Numbered from the stretch's first letter, positions 1 through 6,412 are shown. The stretch: 14,497 nucleotides of DNA from an uncultured Ruminococcus sp. (GCA_900543105.1 UQQA01000057.1:1-14497), one strand, 5' to 3'. Program-made: numbers and translations. Notes: generated from the letters alone by a model not told the origin.

Positions 1-23
1 TTCGGCGCAGATTTTTTCCTGTA
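1..23. repeat. Partial copy of the inverted-repeat family, cut by window edge
   Basis: The first bases carry GCGCAGATTTTTT, identical over 13 bases to the right arm of the complete element that follows (100-112) and close to the arm at 11781-11793. Only the right-arm portion is inside the window, so a tandem copy probably lies across the left edge. No gene is visible here. Confidence 0.4.
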
Positions 24-37
24 TTTTATTGGTGTTT

Positions 38-141
38 ATACTTAAAACCATTTAAAAACTGTACAAAAAATCAAGCCAAATCTCTCGTATATGGATTTTG
101 CGCAGATTTTTTGTCTACAGTTTAAATGGTTTTTAGTATTA
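38..141. repeat. Imperfect inverted repeat, copy 1 (hairpin element)
   Basis: The left arm (about 38-80) and right arm (about 91-141) are complementary over roughly 40 bases with small bulges. The core is CTGTACAAAAAATC on the left against GATTTTTTGTCTACAG on the right; the outer part is TAAAACCATTTAAA against TTTAAATGGTTTTTA. The same core recurs at 11709-11800, where the flanking arms have a different sequence but remain complementary. It lies upstream of the ATPase promoter. It may be a small non-autonomous mobile element or a structured transcript. No transposase is present. Confidence 0.7.
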
Positions 142-197
142 GTATTAGTATCTGATCTTTTTGTAAATGGAAATAATTAAAATTTGCAGTCAATCAC

Positions 198-226
198 TTG
201 ACAAACTATTATAATTATAATATAAT
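198..226 (+). promoter_or_regulatory. Consensus sigma-A promoter for the ATPase gene
   Basis: A perfect -35 box TTGACA (198-203), a 17-base AT-rich spacer and a perfect -10 box TATAAT (221-226) lie 41 bases before the start codon. The gene's ribosome site AAAGGTGG is at 254-261, 6 bases before the ATG. Both boxes match the consensus fully, which predicts strong vegetative expression. Confidence 0.85.
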
Positions 227-267
227 ATGGATTAGACTAATTGAAATTATATTAAAGGTGGTGCTTT

Positions 268-1662
268 ATGAGATTTATAGGCAGAGAAGATGAACTTGCC
301 GCACTTGAACGTGAATATAAGCGTGAAAGCGGCTTCGTTGTTATTTACGGTCGCAGGCGTGTTGGCAAAACTACACTTATAAAGCAGTTCATAAAGGGCA
401 AAAAGGCTCTGTATTTTCTTACAAGTCAGGAATCATCAAAGCAGAATATGGGCAGTCTGACTGCTAAGATAGCTCGTTTTACGGGAAAAGCATATCTTGA
501 AAACGCTCGGCTTGAAAATTGGGAGCAAGTATTCCGAATGTTTGCGGAATATGAGCCTGAGCAGAAAAAAATTCTTATAATAGATGAATTTCAGTATCTT
601 GTAAAGGCTGACCCTGCATTTCCGTCAATTTTTCAGAATGCTTGGGACGAGATCCTGAAAGATCACAATGTTATGGTTATCCTTTGCGGTTCGCATATCA
701 GCATGATGACTTCATCTGTATTAAGTCACAGCAGTCCGCTTTACGGCAGAAGAACTGCGCAGATAAGGCTGCGTCCTCTGCGTTTCACAGAGTTTTCTAT
801 GGCTTTTGAGAATGTCAGCTTTGAAGAAAGAGTAAAGATATACTCCGTAACGGGCGGTGTTCCAAAGTATATTGAATTCTTCGACAATGATGAAACGCTT
901 GAAAAAAATATTGTTGAGAACGTACTTGACAGATCGGGATTTTTGAGCGAAGAACCGTCATTTTTGCTCAATAATGAAGTCAAAGAAACATCGAGCTATT
1001 TTTCGATACTGAAAGCTATCTCAATGGGAAATCACCGCATATCGGATATTGCAGCCGTTCTTGAACAGAAAACCAACGAACTTTCCCCGTATCTTGCAAC
1101 GCTTATCGAGCTGTTCCTTTTGGAAAAGCGTGTTCCGATAACGGAGAACAATCCCGAAAAAAGCCGCAAGGGACTTTATTATATAAACGATAATTTTATA
1201 GAATTCTGGTTCAAATTCGTTTATCCATATAAGGGCGAATTGGAGCTGGGTAATATAGAATTCGTAACGGAAAAGCTTCGGAACAATTTTATCGATAATC
1301 ATGTCAGCTTTGTTTTTGAGCAGGTTTCAAGGGAACTGCTTGTTGATATGTGCAAAAACGGGAAGATAGACTTTAATATTTCACGAATAGGCTCTTATTG
1401 GAACAGCAATACCGAAATAGACGTTGTTGCGATAGATGAGCAGAATAAGCGTCTGCTTGCAGGTGAGTGCAAATTCTATGAAAAGCCTGTCGGAATGAGA
1501 GTTTATTCGGAGCTGCTGAAAAAGTGCGGGAGCATATCGGAATTTAAAAATTATGAAGTCGTTCATGCGATCTTTTCAAAAAGCGGTTTTGACACAAGGT
1601 TAGAAGAGATCGCGCAGGGGCGTGACGGACTTATTCTTATCAATGGAGAGAATTTGGTATAG
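268..1662 (+). CDS. P-loop ATPase with DUF234 C-terminal domain
   Basis: This 464-aa protein belongs to the archaeal-type AAA+/STAND-like ATPase family whose C-terminus is the DUF234 nuclease-like domain. The Walker A loop GRRRVGKTT is at residues 28-36, Walker B ILIIDEF at 102-108, and a sensor-like strand with VILCGS at about 137-142. A winged-helix-like stretch follows at about 243-285. The DUF234 region, from about 300 to the end, contains EID at 383-385 and GECK at 399-402, the acid-then-ExK spacing of a PD-(D/E)XK fold. Start chosen at the ATG behind AAAGGTGG. It is transcribed alone from a strong promoter. The precise role of this family is not settled; members are often linked to mobile DNA or defence, but nothing here proves either. 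Family assignment is firm, function is not. Confidence 0.88.
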   Translation: MRFIGREDELAALEREYKRESGFVVIYGRRRVGKTTLIKQFIKGKKALYFLTSQESSKQNMGSLTAKIARFTGKAYLENARLENWEQVFRMFAEYEPEQKKILIIDEFQYLVKADPAFPSIFQNAWDEILKDHNVMVILCGSHISMMTSSVLSHSSPLYGRRTAQIRLRPLRFTEFSMAFENVSFEERVKIYSVTGGVPKYIEFFDNDETLEKNIVENVLDRSGFLSEEPSFLLNNEVKETSSYFSILKAISMGNHRISDIAAVLEQKTNELSPYLATLIELFLLEKRVPITENNPEKSRKGLYYINDNFIEFWFKFVYPYKGELELGNIEFVTEKLRNNFIDNHVSFVFEQVSRELLVDMCKNGKIDFNISRIGSYWNSNTEIDVVAIDEQNKRLLAGECKFYEKPVGMRVYSELLKKCGSISEFKNYEVVHAIFSKSGFDTRLEEIAQGRDGLILINGENLV

Positions 1663-1762
1663 CGTAAAGCAGATGAAAGACAAGAACAAAAAAGAAGTGA
1701 CCTTTTCTCGTGACGAAGTTATTGATATGGGATATGACCCGTGCAAGAGATGCGATCCATAG
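1643..1762 (+). pseudogene. Fragment resembling an Ada-like zinc-binding C-terminal tail
   Basis: An open frame of 39 codons (ATG at 1643, internal ATG at 1673, stop TAG at 1760-1762) overlaps the ATPase 3' end in another frame. Its tail VTFSRDEVIDMGYDPCKRCDP-like pattern (reading V-T-F-S-R, then G-Y-D-P-C-K-R-C) matches the end of the Ada-type metal-binding module often found at the C-terminus of secreted nucleases. The upstream half of that module, with its first cysteine pair, is missing. There is no convincing ribosome site at either ATG. It is either a decayed gene end or a small gene; decay is favoured. Confidence 0.35.
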
Positions 1763-1884
1763 CCGATAAAGAAAATGAGGTACTTTTTAACAAAACTTAA
1801 ACGTTTAATATTAAAGATATATATAAATTGGGCATATTTATATTTACGGTCAAAGAATATGGCTATATTTGTTTAAAATTACGA

Positions 1885-1913
1885 TTGTAAATTGTGAAAA
1901 AATATTGTATAAT
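1885..1913 (+). promoter_or_regulatory. Promoter for glycogen phosphorylase
   Basis: TTGTAA (1885-1890), 17 bases, then a perfect TATAAT (1908-1913). This would give a leader of about 155 bases before the ATG at 2075. A second weaker candidate, TTGACG at 1940-1945 with TAAAAA 17 bases on, would shorten it. The 1763-2074 stretch otherwise contains no gene. Confidence 0.65.
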
Positions 1914-1959
1914 TAAACGGTAATATGTAGCATTGTATCTTGACGGAATTGATAAATGC

Positions 1960-1976
1960 TCATAAAAAGTTTATGA
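1960..1976 (+). promoter_or_regulatory. Hairpin in the glgP leader
   Basis: TCATAAA and TTTATGA form a perfect 7-bp stem with a 3-base loop inside the predicted glgP 5' leader. It is AU-rich and has no U-tract, so it is not a terminator. A regulatory role is only a possibility. Confidence 0.3.
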
Positions 1977-2074
1977 TAAGAGCTGAATGTCAGTTGAACT
2001 GTTAACCATAGCTTGTGTCCATATTTTTTGTGCAGTTCCGACAGACCTTTGGCATAAGAAAGGATCAGTGTGTT

Positions 2075-4471
2075 ATGCAGCCGGTAATCAACAAGGCGGA
2101 CCTCGAAGAAAAGATCCGCAATACCCTCCAGACTGAGTATAATGTTACCCCGATCGATGCATCGGACAATCAGATCTACAAGGCACTCTCGACAGTTGTT
2201 GTTGAGCTTCTCCGTGAAAAGCGCAGAAAGTTCCGCAATCAGGTTCATTCCGAGGGCAGAAAAGAAGTTTACTACCTCTCAATGGAATTCCTTATGGGAC
2301 GTTCGCTCAAGACAAGCCTTTTCAATCTTCGCATCAACGATATCGCAGAAGAGATAATGAAGTCTTGGGACGTTAATATCGACAGAATTTATGAATATGA
2401 GCCTGACGCAGGACTCGGAAACGGCGGTCTTGGACGTCTTGCTGCCTGCTACCTTGACGGTCTTGCAACCGACGGCTACCCTGCAATGGGTTATTCCATC
2501 TGCTATGAGTACGGTATCTTCAAGCAGAAGATCGAGGACGGCTGGCAGACAGAGCTTCCCGACAACTGGCTCCCCGGCGGTGAAACATGGCTCGTCCCCA
2601 AGAAGGACAAGACCATTGAAGTTCACTTCGACGGTGAAGTGGTTGAACACTGGGACGAAAAGTACCACCACATTTCCTACAACAACTACAGCACAGTTTA
2701 TGCTGTTCCTTACGATATGTATGTTCCCGGCTACGACAGCGAGGGCGTTTCCGTTCTCCGTCTGTGGCAGGCAAAAGCTCCTTCCTTCGATATGCAGATG
2801 TTCAATCAGGGCGACTACGCTAAGTCCCTCTCCCAGAACACTATTGCACAGGCTATCTCAAAGGTTCTTTACCCGAACGATAACCACCTCGAGGGCAAGT
2901 CGCTCCGTCTTCGTCAGCAGTACTTTATGTGCGCAGCTTCCGTTGGCGATATCGTAAACCGCCACATGAGCATCTACGGCACACTCGACAACCTCCACGA
3001 AAAGGTTGCTATCCATATCAACGATACCCACCCGACACTTGCCATCCCCGAGCTTATGAGAATCCTCCTCGATGACTGCGGATACAACTGGAACAAGGCT
3101 TGGCATATCGTTACAAACACATTCGCTTACACGAACCACACAGTTCTTGCGGAAGCTCTTGAAAAGTGGGATATGAACCTGGTCAAGCAGGTAATTCCGC
3201 GTATCTTCGCTATCATCGTCGAGATCAATAACCGTTACTGCGCAGAGCTTATGGAGAGGATCGGCGACAGCGCAAAGGTCACAAGAATGTCTATCATTCA
3301 GAACAACCAGATCCACATGGCTCTTCTCTGCGTATGCGCTTCACACAGCGTAAACGGCGTTTCAAAGCTCCACTCCGATATCATCAAGCAGGACATTTTC
3401 AGCAACGAGTATGCTGATACACCGTACAAGTTCAAAAACGTTACAAACGGTATCGCTTACAGAAGATGGCTTCTCCAGGCTAACCCCGGACTTACCGAAC
3501 TTCTTTCAAGCACTATCGGCGACGGCTTCAAGAAGAATGCTGCTGAACTTTCCAACTTCAACAAGTTTGAAGATGATAAGAAGGTTCTCGACAAGCTCAG
3601 CAAGATCAAGCTCGAAAACAAGAAGCACTTTGCAAAGTATGTAAAGTCCAACTTCGGTGTTACGCTTAATACTGACAGCATTTTCGATGTTCAAGTAAAG
3701 CGTCTGCACGAATATAAGCGTCAGCACCTCAATGCTCTCAACATCATTGCGGAGTATCAGTACCTCCTCGACAATCCGAACGCAGATTTCGTTCCTAAGA
3801 CATATATCTTCGCTGCAAAGGCTGCACCGGGATACTATCTTGCAAAGCAGATCATCAAGATGATCTGGGCGCTCGGCGAAGAGATCAGGAAGAACCCTGC
3901 TGTAAATAAGAAGCTTCAGGTATTCTTCCTTGAAAACTACTGCGTAAGCCTTTCCGAACTCCTTATGCCTGCAGCAGAAGTATCAGAGCAGATCTCCCTC
4001 GCAGGTAAGGAAGCATCGGGTACGGGCAATATGAAGCTTATGCTCAACGGCGCGCTCACACTCGGTACTCTTGACGGCGCAAACATCGAGATCAAGGATC
4101 AGGTCGGCATCGACAATATCTTTATCTTCGGTATGAACGCTGACGAGGTTCTTGCAAAGCAGGCACAGGGCTACCGTCCGGAAAGCTACTGCGAGAACAA
4201 CGAAGTTATCGCAAGAGCGATCAACAAGATGTACACAGGCATCAACGGCTGCCAGTTTGACGAAGTTGCAAACTCCCTCAAGTTCAAAGACCCATATATG
4301 GTTCTTGCAGACTTCGATGCTTATCAGTCCGCACAGCAGTACATTTCCGAATGCTACAAGGACAAGGACAAGTGGAACAAGATGTCCCTCCACAACATCG
4401 CAGGCGCAGGTATCTTCTCTGCCGACAGAGCAGTTGAAGATTACGCTCGTGATATCTGGAAGCTTAAGTAA
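2075..4471 (+). CDS. glgP: Glycogen/starch phosphorylase (GT35)
   Basis: This cytoplasmic enzyme removes glucose units from the non-reducing ends of alpha-1,4-glucans using phosphate, giving glucose-1-phosphate for glycogen or starch use. The 798-aa length is normal for the family. YYLSMEFLMGRSL is at 66-78 and the glycine-rich EPDAGLGNGGLGRLAAC block is at about 109-125; NDTHPTLAIPEL, VKRLHEYKRQ and KAAPGYY follow. The pyridoxal-phosphate block EASGTGNMK ends at Lys654, the residue that binds the cofactor. An in-frame GTG at 2015 would add 20 residues, but the ATG at 2075 is preceded by AAGGA and matches usual N-termini, so it was chosen. It has its own promoter and terminator. No other glycogen gene is nearby. 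Confidence 0.96.
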   Translation: MQPVINKADLEEKIRNTLQTEYNVTPIDASDNQIYKALSTVVVELLREKRRKFRNQVHSEGRKEVYYLSMEFLMGRSLKTSLFNLRINDIAEEIMKSWDVNIDRIYEYEPDAGLGNGGLGRLAACYLDGLATDGYPAMGYSICYEYGIFKQKIEDGWQTELPDNWLPGGETWLVPKKDKTIEVHFDGEVVEHWDEKYHHISYNNYSTVYAVPYDMYVPGYDSEGVSVLRLWQAKAPSFDMQMFNQGDYAKSLSQNTIAQAISKVLYPNDNHLEGKSLRLRQQYFMCAASVGDIVNRHMSIYGTLDNLHEKVAIHINDTHPTLAIPELMRILLDDCGYNWNKAWHIVTNTFAYTNHTVLAEALEKWDMNLVKQVIPRIFAIIVEINNRYCAELMERIGDSAKVTRMSIIQNNQIHMALLCVCASHSVNGVSKLHSDIIKQDIFSNEYADTPYKFKNVTNGIAYRRWLLQANPGLTELLSSTIGDGFKKNAAELSNFNKFEDDKKVLDKLSKIKLENKKHFAKYVKSNFGVTLNTDSIFDVQVKRLHEYKRQHLNALNIIAEYQYLLDNPNADFVPKTYIFAAKAAPGYYLAKQIIKMIWALGEEIRKNPAVNKKLQVFFLENYCVSLSELLMPAAEVSEQISLAGKEASGTGNMKLMLNGALTLGTLDGANIEIKDQVGIDNIFIFGMNADEVLAKQAQGYRPESYCENNEVIARAINKMYTGINGCQFDEVANSLKFKDPYMVLADFDAYQSAQQYISECYKDKDKWNKMSLHNIAGAGIFSADRAVEDYARDIWKLK

Positions 4472-4473
4472 GA

Positions 4474-4507
4474 TCAATGCGTAATGCTTAATGCGTAATT
4501 CGTAATT
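4474..4507. repeat. AATGCGTAAT-type simple repeat
   Basis: A degenerate array of AATGCGTAAT / AATTCGTAATT units directly follows the glgP stop codon. A similar array, joined to AATTCGGAAT units, occurs at about 14079-14147. Such low-complexity arrays are common between genes in gut Firmicutes. No function is assigned. Confidence 0.5.
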
Positions 4508-4508
4508 A

Positions 4509-4542
4509 AAAAGCACGGCTCATTTGTATGGGTCGTGCTTTT
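4509..4542 (+). terminator. Rho-independent terminator after glgP
   Basis: Arms 4509-4523 and 4528-4542 pair over 15 bp (two G-U wobbles) around the 4-base loop TTGT. The A-run at the 5' base pairs with the terminal T-run, so the stem could also act on the opposite strand. Confidence 0.8.
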
Positions 4543-4586
4543 GGTATATATTGATATTTATATTACAAAAGGTATAATTTTTCTCC

Positions 4587-4615
4587 TTGACAAAATGGGT
4601 TTATTGGGGTAAAAT
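4587..4615 (+). promoter_or_regulatory. Promoter of the GNAT two-gene unit
   Basis: TTGACA (4587-4592), 17-base spacer and TAAAAT (4610-4615). The first gene follows 60 bases later with AAGGAGG at 4662-4668. Confidence 0.75.
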
Positions 4616-4675
4616 AATAAAAAGAATACAATCCTTGTTTATGCATATTATAATATATCATAAGGAGGTTTTATT

Positions 4676-4855
4676 ATGGCTACAAAAAGTATTTTAAAAA
4701 GTATTGTAATAAAGGATAAAAAAAGCAGTACTGCACTGGTAAATGCTCTTGAAAGCGCCAAAGGCAAGAAAGCAAATGATGTAACATTTTCAAGAACTGT
4801 CCGAACGGCTGATGATGAAATGATAAAAAAGATGTTTGACAAAACGGAGAAATAA
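4676..4855 (+). CDS. Small basic protein, antitoxin-like partner of GNAT gene
   Basis: A 59-aa protein beginning MATKSILKSIVIKDKK. It starts 7 bases after a near-perfect AAGGAGG site and stops (TAA) 2 bases before the acetyltransferase ATG, so translation is probably coupled. The N-terminal half is lysine-rich; the rest (NALESAKGKKANDVTFSR and a charged C-terminus) is predicted helical and hydrophilic. There is no signal peptide or membrane segment. Similar small proteins precede GNAT genes of this type in clostridia (recalled, not searched). A small upstream partner fused to an acetyltransferase unit suggests an antitoxin or accessory role, but the fold is not recognised as ribbon-helix-helix or any other named antitoxin class. 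Confidence 0.7.
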   Translation: MATKSILKSIVIKDKKSSTALVNALESAKGKKANDVTFSRTVRTADDEMIKKMFDKTEK

Positions 4856-4857
4856 TA

Positions 4858-5463
4858 ATGGACGGATATGTTAAAGTTCCTTTGAAAAAACTGCTTGCCC
4901 AAATCGGAGAGGATAACGTTATGACTATTCTCTCCGATTTTTCGTGTCCTATCAACCTTGATATTGAGTATTTTTTAAAGAAGAAAGCTATTGAATTTGA
5001 AAAGCAGGGAATTTCGGCTACACACCTGATTTTTACTTCATATAAATCGGAAAATGTGCTTGTTGGTTACTATACGCTCTCTACAAAGGCATTTAACGTG
5101 ACAAAATCATCAATTTCCAAAAGTTTGAGCAAGAGAATAAACAAGTTTGCAACATTTGACTCGTCTTTAAAGGCATATTTTCTTCCTGCGCCGCTGATAG
5201 CACAGCTTGGAAAGAATTTCACCAATGATTACAATGCGCTTATCAGCGGAGATGAACTGTTGGCAATAGCGATTGAAGATGTTAAGCTTATTCACCAGAT
5301 CGCAGGCGGAAAAATAGTTTATTTGGAGTGCGAGGACAAGCCTAGGCTTGTTGAGTTTTATTCAAATAATGGGTTTGTCGTTTTCGGCAACCGCTCGTTA
5401 GATCGAGATGAAACAAATTTAAGCGGTGAATATCTTGTACAGATGTTAAGATACATAAGTTAA
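4858..5463 (+). CDS. GNAT-family N-acetyltransferase, toxin-like context
   Basis: A 201-aa GNAT-fold protein predicted to transfer an acetyl group from acetyl-CoA. The central beta strands lie at about 57-75 (THLIFTSYKSENVLVGYYTL). The acetyl-CoA loop region is at about 112-135 (LIAQLGKNF, then ISGDELL), with Q-L-G-K where typical members have Q-x-x-G-x-A/G. The C-terminal motif VYLECEDKPRLVEFYSNNGF at 154-173 carries the usual late tyrosine (Tyr168). The ATG is 2 bases after the stop of the 59-aa partner. No SD of its own stands out (GGAG at 4845-4848 lies just inside the partner). The substrate cannot be read from sequence. The pair resembles GNAT toxin-antitoxin modules, in which the enzyme acetylates aminoacyl-tRNA, but the usual RHH-type antitoxin is absent, so an ordinary acetyltransferase remains possible. 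Confidence 0.82.
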   Translation: MDGYVKVPLKKLLAQIGEDNVMTILSDFSCPINLDIEYFLKKKAIEFEKQGISATHLIFTSYKSENVLVGYYTLSTKAFNVTKSSISKSLSKRINKFATFDSSLKAYFLPAPLIAQLGKNFTNDYNALISGDELLAIAIEDVKLIHQIAGGKIVYLECEDKPRLVEFYSNNGFVVFGNRSLDRDETNLSGEYLVQMLRYIS

Positions 5464-5511
5464 AAAGACGGCTGCAACGATACTTTATAGTAATCGAAAC
5501 AGCCGTCTTTT
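5463..5511. terminator. Bidirectional terminator between GNAT gene and ncRNA
   Basis: AAAAGACGGCTG (5463-5474) and CAGCCGTCTTTT (5500-5511) form a perfect 12-bp stem, beginning in the last base of the GNAT stop codon. T-runs lie on both sides, so it can end the + strand GNAT unit and the convergent minus-strand RNA. Confidence 0.85.
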
Positions 5512-5574
5512 ATTTATTAGCTCATAAACGCATAAAGCCCCTTAAAAGGACATAATGTGTACCCCGGTCTTTTA

Positions 5575-5613
5575 TTAGCCGCTTACCGGGTTGCGGAAAT
5601 AATTTGTACCCAT
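5575..5613 (-). CDS. Possible 12-aa leader peptide inside the structured RNA
   Basis: ATG at 5613 followed by 12 codons to TAA at 5577-5575 encodes MGTNYFRNPVSG. AGAAGG lies only 1 base upstream, which is a poor spacing. The frame runs straight through both strands of the pseudoknot's first stem and its loop, and stops just after GCGG. A ribosome on it would block the pseudoknot, as in leader-peptide attenuators of antibiotic-resistance genes. No regulated gene follows, so it may be an orphan leader or a chance frame. Confidence 0.3.
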   Translation of the reverse strand: MGTNYFRNPVSG

Positions 5614-5682
5614 ACCTTCTTTTTATGGCTACTGATATATACGGTCACAGTAATAATAAATAAGACCTTTAGGTCTGCAATT

Positions 5683-5711
5683 ATTATATACTATATACAA
5701 GCTGTTGTCAA
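5683..5711 (-). promoter_or_regulatory. Perfect-consensus promoter driving the ncRNA
   Basis: On the minus strand TTGACA (5711-5706), a 17-base spacer and TATAAT (5688-5683). Every base matches consensus. It begins 22 bases beyond the yoeB stop and faces away from yoeB's start, so it cannot serve the toxin gene. Confidence 0.85.
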
Positions 5712-5733
5712 GGGTGCAAAAATGATAAAAGCA

Positions 5734-5991
5734 TTATTCATAATGATAACGGCAGGAGATTATATACACATTTCCATCTTCGACTTTATAAACTACACGA
5801 TTTACTTCATCTATGCGCCTGCTCCAAAATCCGCTGTAATTGTACTTTAGCGGTTCAGGTTTGCCTATTCCGTCAAAAGGGTCACGGTCAATGTCTTTGA
5901 TGAGCGCATTGATTCGTTTGATAGTTTTCTTATCTTGATTGAACCAATACATATAATCGTCCCAAGCCTCGTCTGTCCAAACCTTATTCAT
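5734..5991 (-). CDS. yoeB: YoeB-family mRNA interferase toxin
   Basis: An 85-aa RelE/ParE-superfamily toxin that, when freed, cleaves mRNA in the ribosomal A site. Length and sequence closely track E. coli YoeB: GKPEPL around Glu46, SGFWSRRI at 53-60, Arg65, and the C-terminal RYHYE with His83 and Tyr84. All four recognised catalytic positions (Glu46, Arg65, His83, Tyr84) are retained, so the toxin should be active. Its ATG overlaps the antitoxin's 3' end by 8 bases, implying translational coupling and one mRNA. No separate terminator precedes the ncRNA promoter downstream. Confidence 0.94.
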   Translation of the reverse strand: MNKVWTDEAWDDYMYWFNQDKKTIKRINALIKDIDRDPFDGIGKPEPLKYNYSGFWSRRIDEVNRVVYKVEDGNVYIISCRYHYE

Positions 5992-6268
5992 TGGGATCTT
6001 CCTCTATCAGTTCGTGAGCTTTGGTTTTACCGGAGTTGAGCTGTGCTATCGAACGGTCAAGGTGCGCTGTGTTTGCTTTGCTGTAAAAATAATCGTCGGG
6101 AGAATTGTGAAGAGATACCGAAAACGGAAGCCCCTCGCACATAATTGACTGCTTGATAAACATATTAAAGGCAGTTGTCATATTAAGACCGAGAGAATTG
6201 AAAAGCTGTTCGGCTTTGCGTTTGTCGTCGGCATCGAGGCGCATTGTTACACTTGTTGTTTCGGACAT
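5984..6268 (-). CDS. relB: RelB/DinJ-family antitoxin
   Basis: A 94-aa antitoxin expected to bind and neutralise YoeB and to repress its own promoter. The N-terminal SVTMRLDADDKRKAEQLFNS segment (about 6-25), followed by LGLNMTTAFNMFIKQ (26-40), is the DinJ/RelB-type ribbon-helix-helix dimerisation and DNA-binding domain. The acidic C-terminus (HELIEEDPNE) is the likely toxin-binding tail. AGGAG lies 8 bases before the ATG. Classical YoeB is paired with YefM (Phd fold); a RelB/DinJ partner is a known alternative combination in Firmicutes. It is first in the operon, directly behind a strong promoter. Confidence 0.9.
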   Translation of the reverse strand: MSETTSVTMRLDADDKRKAEQLFNSLGLNMTTAFNMFIKQSIMCEGLPFSVSLHNSPDDYFYSKANTAHLDRSIAQLNSGKTKAHELIEEDPNE

Positions 6269-6297
6269 AATATCATCTCCTATCTTTATTTGCTTAC

Positions 6298-6326
6298 ATT
6301 GTACATCAAAATGATTACGTTGTCAA
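6298..6326 (-). promoter_or_regulatory. relB-yoeB promoter with candidate operator
   Basis: Minus-strand TTGACA (6326-6321), 17 bases, TACAAT (6303-6298). Inside the spacer, ATCA-AAA-TGAT (6305-6315) forms an imperfect palindrome, extended by GTA and TAC on the two sides. Placement between the boxes suits autorepression by the antitoxin; this is inferred. Confidence 0.75.
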
Positions 6327-6356
6327 TACATTTTATAAAAACTTATTGCTATATAA

Positions 6357-6386
6357 AAAAATTTCTCCCCGAATCACTTCGGGGAG
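6357..6386 (-). terminator. Rho-independent terminator of the rnf operon
   Basis: CTCCCCGAA (6365-6373) and TTCGGGGAG (6378-6386) form a perfect 9-bp GC-rich stem with a 4-base loop. On the minus strand it is followed by AAA and seven T. It lies 26 bases past the rnfB stop. Confidence 0.9.
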
Positions 6387-6412
6387 GGATAATTCATTTA
6401 TAACGCTAATAA

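Larger units (their letters stand above)
5463..5676 (-). ncRNA. Putative structured RNA or orphan leader with H-type pseudoknot
   Basis: A perfect consensus promoter (5683-5711) points into DNA with no substantial gene, ending at the terminator 5463-5511. Reading the minus strand from about 5676, a 5' hairpin AGACC-TAAA-GGTCT (5676-5663) comes first. Next is TTATTTATTA (5663-5654), which can pair with TAATAAATAA (5519-5510). Inside are helices CATAAA/TTTATG (5627-5622 with 5536-5531) and AGAAGG/CCTTTT (5620-5615 with 5549-5544). At the heart CCGC (5596-5593) pairs with GCGG (5582-5579), and the loop CCCGGT (5590-5585) pairs with downstream ACCGGG (5568-5563). The joining loops are AA, AA and an A-rich 10-mer, suitable geometry for an H-type pseudoknot. 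The AU end pairing competes with the 5' hairpin at one base. Not recognised as a named RNA family. Confidence 0.6.

Noticed and set aside
38..141. CRISPR or tandem phage-type repeats
   Set aside because: Only one inverted element and a partial copy; there is no regular direct repeat with unique spacers.
2015..2074. GTG start extending glgP by 20 residues
   Set aside because: No ribosome site before it, while ATG 2075 has AAGGA and the expected N-terminus.
2391..2957. 188-codon + strand open frame within glgP
   Set aside because: An out-of-frame shadow of glgP rich in Ser/Thr/Arg.
5463..5676. Calling the RNA 6S RNA or tmRNA
   Set aside because: Length is near 6S, but the recognisable long hairpin with a central bubble is not evident, and no tRNA-like ends or tag frame for tmRNA are present.
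5557..5850. 97-codon + strand open frame
   Set aside because: It starts at GTG without a ribosome site, runs antisense through the structured RNA, its promoter and the yoeB 3' end, and has no recognisable domain.
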